From DASUFE01 sp036274675 (lineage in GTDB: Bacteria > Pseudomonadota > Gammaproteobacteria > HTCC5015): a DNA stretch of 64,000 bases. Below the pieces are notes generated by a model that ran no database searches, had not been told where the DNA came from, and worked only from the letters and a program-made list of their open reading frames with translations. The position numbers were made by a program, and so were the translations under genes. Of this stretch, positions 60,899 through 64,000 are shown piece after piece (position 1 is the stretch's first letter; each line of letters begins with the position of its first letter). The stretch is taken from assembly GCA_036274675.1 (NCBI GenBank), contig DASUFE010000122.1, positions 62,001-126,000 of the forward strand. The letters run 5' to 3'.

Positions 60899-60995
60899 TT
60901 CGGGGGCGGTTTACCTACCGATCGGATTTTCCAGGGATTTTAACTTAACCGGCGTTTGGATGGGAGCGCGCTCCGAAAATTCATTAGAGCACCTA

Positions 60996-61119
60996 ATCAA
61001 GAGTTCAGGAGCCAGGAGTCAGAAGCCTGGAATAGACACGAACCATAAGTCGAAAAACAGTAATTCACATCTTCCGGTTTCTCTCCTTACTTCTGGCTCC
61101 CGACTCCTGGCTCCTTGAT
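60996..61119. repeat. GGAGCCAGGAGTC-type inverted repeat, partly inside gshB
   Basis: Left arm 60996-61025 and right arm 61089-61119 are inverted near-copies (GGAGCCAGGAGTC / GACTCCTGGCTCC). The right arm overlaps the last codons of gshB. Confidence 0.85.
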
Positions 61120-62075
61120 CCTGCTTTTACTTTCAGCCTGGCGGCGATAATGTCCATGAGCTGTCCGGCGATATTGAGACTATAGATCTTGTCCAGTTCC
61201 CGGATGCAGGTGGGGCTGGTGATATTGATTTCGGTCAGCCAGTCGCCGATCACATCCAGTCCGGCGAACAGGATGCCGTGCCGAAGCAGAGTCGGACCCA
61301 CGCGCTCGCATATTTCGAGGTCGCGCTTCGACAGGGGTCTGCCCTCGCCGCGCCCGCCCGCGGCGAGATTGCCGCGCGTCTCGCCGGCGGCGGGTATGCG
61401 CGCCAGGGCATGGGGTACAGGCTCCCCGTTGATCATCAGGATGCGTTTATCGCCCTGGGCAATTTCAGGAATATAACGTTGTGCCATGACCGTGATGCGA
61501 TCGTAATCCGTCATGCTTTCGAGAATGGAGTTGGTGTTGAGGTCGTCCCGGCGCACCCGAAACACGGCGTGCCCGCCCATACTGTCGAGGGGTTTGACAA
61601 TGATATCCTTGTGCTCGGCCAGAAATTCCCGGATGCGCCCGCGCCGGGAAGTGACCAGCGTAGGCGGAATCAGATCCTCGAACCGGGTGATATAGAGTTT
61701 TTCATGCATCAGTCGCAGGCCGGCCGGGTCGTTGACCACCAGTACGCCGCTATTCGCCGCCAGCTCCAGGAGATGCGTGCTGTTGATGTATTCAAGGTCA
61801 TAAGGGGGGTCCACGCGCATCAGGACCGCATCAAGCTCCGTCAGCGGTTTGTGCGCTGCCGCGCCCAGTTGATGCCAGCTGTGCGCATCGTCGGCCACTT
61901 GTAATGGCCGCATTTCCGCATGCGCACTGTTGTTTTCGATCCAGGCATCCCCGGGACGCATATACCAGATCTCCCAGCCGCGCGACTGCGCCTCCAGCAG
62001 CATGGCAAGGGTCGAGTCTTTGTGCGGTTTGATGGATTCGATTGGATCCATCATTACGCCGAGGCGTATTTTCAT
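61065..62075 (-). CDS. gshB: Glutathione synthetase
   Basis: 336-residue ATP-grasp enzyme: MDPIESIKPHKDST, MRVDPPYDLEY, VKPLDSMGGHAVFRV and NITSPTCIRELDK. It adds glycine to gamma-glutamylcysteine. The last 20 or so residues (from KAGSRSQES) are low-complexity and encoded by an inverted-repeat arm, so the normal terminus has been replaced or extended. The ATG at 62075 is 10 nt past the gshA stop; weak ribosome site. Confidence 0.94.
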   Translation of the reverse strand: MKIRLGVMMDPIESIKPHKDSTLAMLLEAQSRGWEIWYMRPGDAWIENNSAHAEMRPLQVADDAHSWHQLGAAAHKPLTELDAVLMRVDPPYDLEYINSTHLLELAANSGVLVVNDPAGLRLMHEKLYITRFEDLIPPTLVTSRRGRIREFLAEHKDIIVKPLDSMGGHAVFRVRRDDLNTNSILESMTDYDRITVMAQRYIPEIAQGDKRILMINGEPVPHALARIPAAGETRGNLAAGGRGEGRPLSKRDLEICERVGPTLLRHGILFAGLDVIGDWLTEINITSPTCIRELDKIYSLNIAGQLMDIIAARLKVKAGSRSQESGARSKERNRKM

Positions 62076-62085
62076 ACCGGTCCGC

Positions 62086-63387
62086 TCAGGAAGCGCCGTT
62101 ACCGGGTTCGTGCAGCTCCCTTGCCGCGGCCAGGGCCGCCAGCCGGGCGATGACGCCATAGGCGTAAAAGCGGTTGGGCTCGGAATCCGGCCGCTGTTCG
62201 CAGTCCGGGGAGTTGCAAGGCTCGGCGAAGGCCAGCGGTTCAAAGTGCATGCCGGGGGAATTCAGGTTATCCGACTGGGTCTTGCCTTTGTGTACGCGGT
62301 AAAAACCGCCGATGACGAACTGATCGATCATATAGGCCACGGGTTCGGCCACGGCTCCGTTGAAAGTCTCGGACGTGTAGACGCCTTCCTGGATTAGCAC
62401 GCTTTCCACCTTGCGGCCTTCCTTGGTCGCATCCATGCTGGTGCGTTGCTTGCGGTTCAGGTTGCGGATCTCGTCCGGGTCGCTCACGGCCATTACGCCC
62501 ATGCCATAGGTGCCGGAATCGGCCTTGACGAAAACGAAGGGTTTTTTGTCGATACCGTACTCATGGTATTTCTGGCGGATTTCGGTCAAAAGGTCCGCGA
62601 CATGCTGTTCCAGGCATTCATAGCCTTCCTTTTTCATAAAGTCGATGCAGCCGCAGTTCCTCATCAAGGGGTCGATCAGCCAGGGGTCGATATCAAGCAT
62701 GTCAGAGAATTCGCGGGCCAGCTCTCCATAGATCGAGAAATGCCGGGATTTGCGCCGGGTGGCCCACCCCGCATTCAACGGCGGCAGCAGGGGTTGTTTG
62801 AGGTTTTCCAGGATGGTCGGCACCCCCCCGCTCAAATCGTTGTTGAGCAGGATCAGGCATGGGCTGAAATCATCCAGCACCAGGCGGTCCTTCACCCGCC
62901 GCGCCGGCTCCAGCAGCAGACTTTTTCCGGAAGGCAGGTTGAGGCTTCGAGGCTCTGTTATTTCCGGAGACAGTGAGCCGACCCGCGTTCCGTAACCGGC
63001 CTGTGTCAGTATATGTTTAAGCGCCTGCACGCTTTCCAGGTAATAGAGGTTCCGGGTGTGATTCTCTGGAATAATCAATATGTTACATGCTTTCGGAAAG
63101 CGCTTTTGCATGGTCGCCTGCACGGCGTGGTAAGCCAGCGGCAACAGTTTGGGATTGAGATTATTAAAGCCCGCCGGGAACAGATTGGTGTCGACGGGCG
63201 CCAGCTTGAAACCCGCATTACGCAGATCGACCGAGGTGTAAAAGGGAGACGCTGTTTCCTGCCAGTGACGGCGAAACCAGGCTTCGATCGAGGTTTGCTT
63301 CAACAGCAGATGCGATTCCACTGCCTGCAAGGGACCCTGGTTCGCGGTTTCAAGGTGGGGAACGGTGCCCAGAATTTGCATGTTCAT
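62086..63387 (-). CDS. gshA: Glutamate-cysteine ligase, proteobacterial GshA type
   Basis: 433 residues of the ATP-grasp-like GshA family found beside gshB in many Proteobacteria: ILIIPENHTRN, LLNNDLSGG, KADSGTYGMGVM and FNGAVAEPVAYMIDQFVIGGFYR. It makes gamma-glutamylcysteine. The ATG at 63387 is chosen; a TTG nine codons upstream and an ATG two codons later are alternatives. Confidence 0.9.
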   Translation of the reverse strand: MNMQILGTVPHLETANQGPLQAVESHLLLKQTSIEAWFRRHWQETASPFYTSVDLRNAGFKLAPVDTNLFPAGFNNLNPKLLPLAYHAVQATMQKRFPKACNILIIPENHTRNLYYLESVQALKHILTQAGYGTRVGSLSPEITEPRSLNLPSGKSLLLEPARRVKDRLVLDDFSPCLILLNNDLSGGVPTILENLKQPLLPPLNAGWATRRKSRHFSIYGELAREFSDMLDIDPWLIDPLMRNCGCIDFMKKEGYECLEQHVADLLTEIRQKYHEYGIDKKPFVFVKADSGTYGMGVMAVSDPDEIRNLNRKQRTSMDATKEGRKVESVLIQEGVYTSETFNGAVAEPVAYMIDQFVIGGFYRVHKGKTQSDNLNSPGMHFEPLAFAEPCNSPDCEQRPDSEPNRFYAYGVIARLAALAAARELHEPGNGAS

Positions 63388-63707
63388 TGCATGATCGTTT
63401 TCGGGTAGTTGCAAGCAGTGTATCCCACAATCCCTTACCCTGTCAGAGGTATAGCCTCAGTAAGGGGTTTTTCAGTTTTTTCAAGTCCTTCCGGGGGTCT
63501 GGAAAGTATTATGAGGGATGTAAAGAATATTAGCTAAGTACTTTGATTTTTTATGTATTTTGTTGATAAATAGCGGTAGTTAAGCTACATTTCCATTAAG
63601 CATCTATATAGGGAATGGTCCGATAGGGAAGGGTGCAGTGGCTGCTGTCGAATTTTTGGCGCAACTGTCTTTAATCAGGCAATCAGATCTTTGCAAAGTG
63701 TGCTCAT
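63388..63707. other. Divergent space, gshA / pilG
   Basis: About 320 nt, A/T-rich in the middle (63520-63600), where promoters are likely. No specific site was identified with confidence and no gene is supported. Confidence 0.5.
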
Positions 63708-64000
63708 ATGGGAGATATCTCAGGTCTTAAGGTCATGGTCATTGATGACAGTAAGACTATCCGGCGGACGGCGGAGAGTCTGCTGAAGAAAGCCGGGTGC
63801 GAAGTAATCACGGCCAGCGACGGTTTTGAGGCGCTGGCTAAAATCACCGAGCATAAGCCCGATATCATCTTTGTCGATATCCTGATGCCACGCCTGGACG
63901 GGTACCAGACCTGTGCCCTGATCAAAAACAACAGCATTTTCAAGAGTACCCCCGTCATCATGCTGTCGAGCAAGGACAGTATCTTCGACCGCGCGCGCGG
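63708..64000 (+). CDS. pilG: Twitching response regulator PilG, partial
   Basis: The first 97 codons of a CheY-like receiver; the gene runs off the right edge. Acidic pair DD in VIDDSKTIRRTAE and phospho-acceptor Asp in FVDILMPRLDG. Place (divergent from gshA-gshB) and sequence match PilG, output of the Chp chemosensory system that controls type IV pili. Confidence 0.9.
   Translation, partial: MGDISGLKVMVIDDSKTIRRTAESLLKKAGCEVITASDGFEALAKITEHKPDIIFVDILMPRLDGYQTCALIKNNSIFKSTPVIMLSSKDSIFDRAR

Overview
The window looks like chromosome of a gammaproteobacterium with fairly high G+C. Two blocks have gene orders familiar from Pseudomonas-like chromosomes. One is metW-metX / yggU-yggT-proC-yggS / pilT-pilU (about 22.9-31.5 kb). 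The other is pyrC'-pyrB-ruvX-yqgE-tonB-gshB-gshA / pilG (about 55.8-64 kb). HspQ, a GlrK-QseG-GlrR-like signalling trio and a GlyGly-CTERM protease also fit Gammaproteobacteria. I cannot name the genus. No tRNA, rRNA, CRISPR array, intact transposase or prophage was seen.

Layout. 0-3.2 kb: ferritin-like proteins, a small outer-membrane barrel and a periplasmic EF-hand protein. 3.4-6.7 kb: histidine kinase / lipoprotein / sigma-54 activator operon. 7.0-8.2 kb: TPR lipoprotein. 8.3-14.3 kb: a minus-strand set of membrane-anchored diheme cytochrome, GMC oxidoreductase and DUF4331 protein. Facing away from it at 14.7-18.4 kb are a membrane patatin-like lipase and an alpha/beta-hydrolase lipoprotein. 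18.9-21.1 kb: a secreted subtilase preceded by a lipoprotein that resembles the protease's own propeptide. 21.3-22.7 kb: hspQ, a TerB-like gene and an HU-like gene. 22.9-31.5 kb: methionine, proline and PLP housekeeping genes, then pilT, pilU and a third PilT/PilU-type ATPase.

31.8-55.7 kb is an accessory island for pectin and hexuronate use. It holds a Tat-exported GH28 polygalacturonase, a LacI regulator, a TonB-dependent receptor, UxaC, UxaA, a DUF4861-GH105 lipoprotein, KduI, KduD, KdgK, UxaB, a FadR-type GntR regulator and an ExuT-like transporter. Together these can cut homogalacturonan, import the products, and send saturated galacturonate (UxaC-UxaB-UxaA) and unsaturated uronates (GH105-KduI-KduD) to KDG, which KdgK phosphorylates. 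Two recurring palindromes lie in front of its transcription units: TGACACCGGTGTCA (LacI-like) and TTGGTCAGGCCAA (FadR/UxuR-like). A broken glyoxalase gene and an Rhs fragment, next to the unusually A/T-rich receptor gene, mark an unstable spot.

Intergenic spaces carry several copies of a palindromic repeat whose arms are CACAGAG units at 9-nt spacing, plus two other repeat families. One of these supplies the C-terminal codons of gshB.
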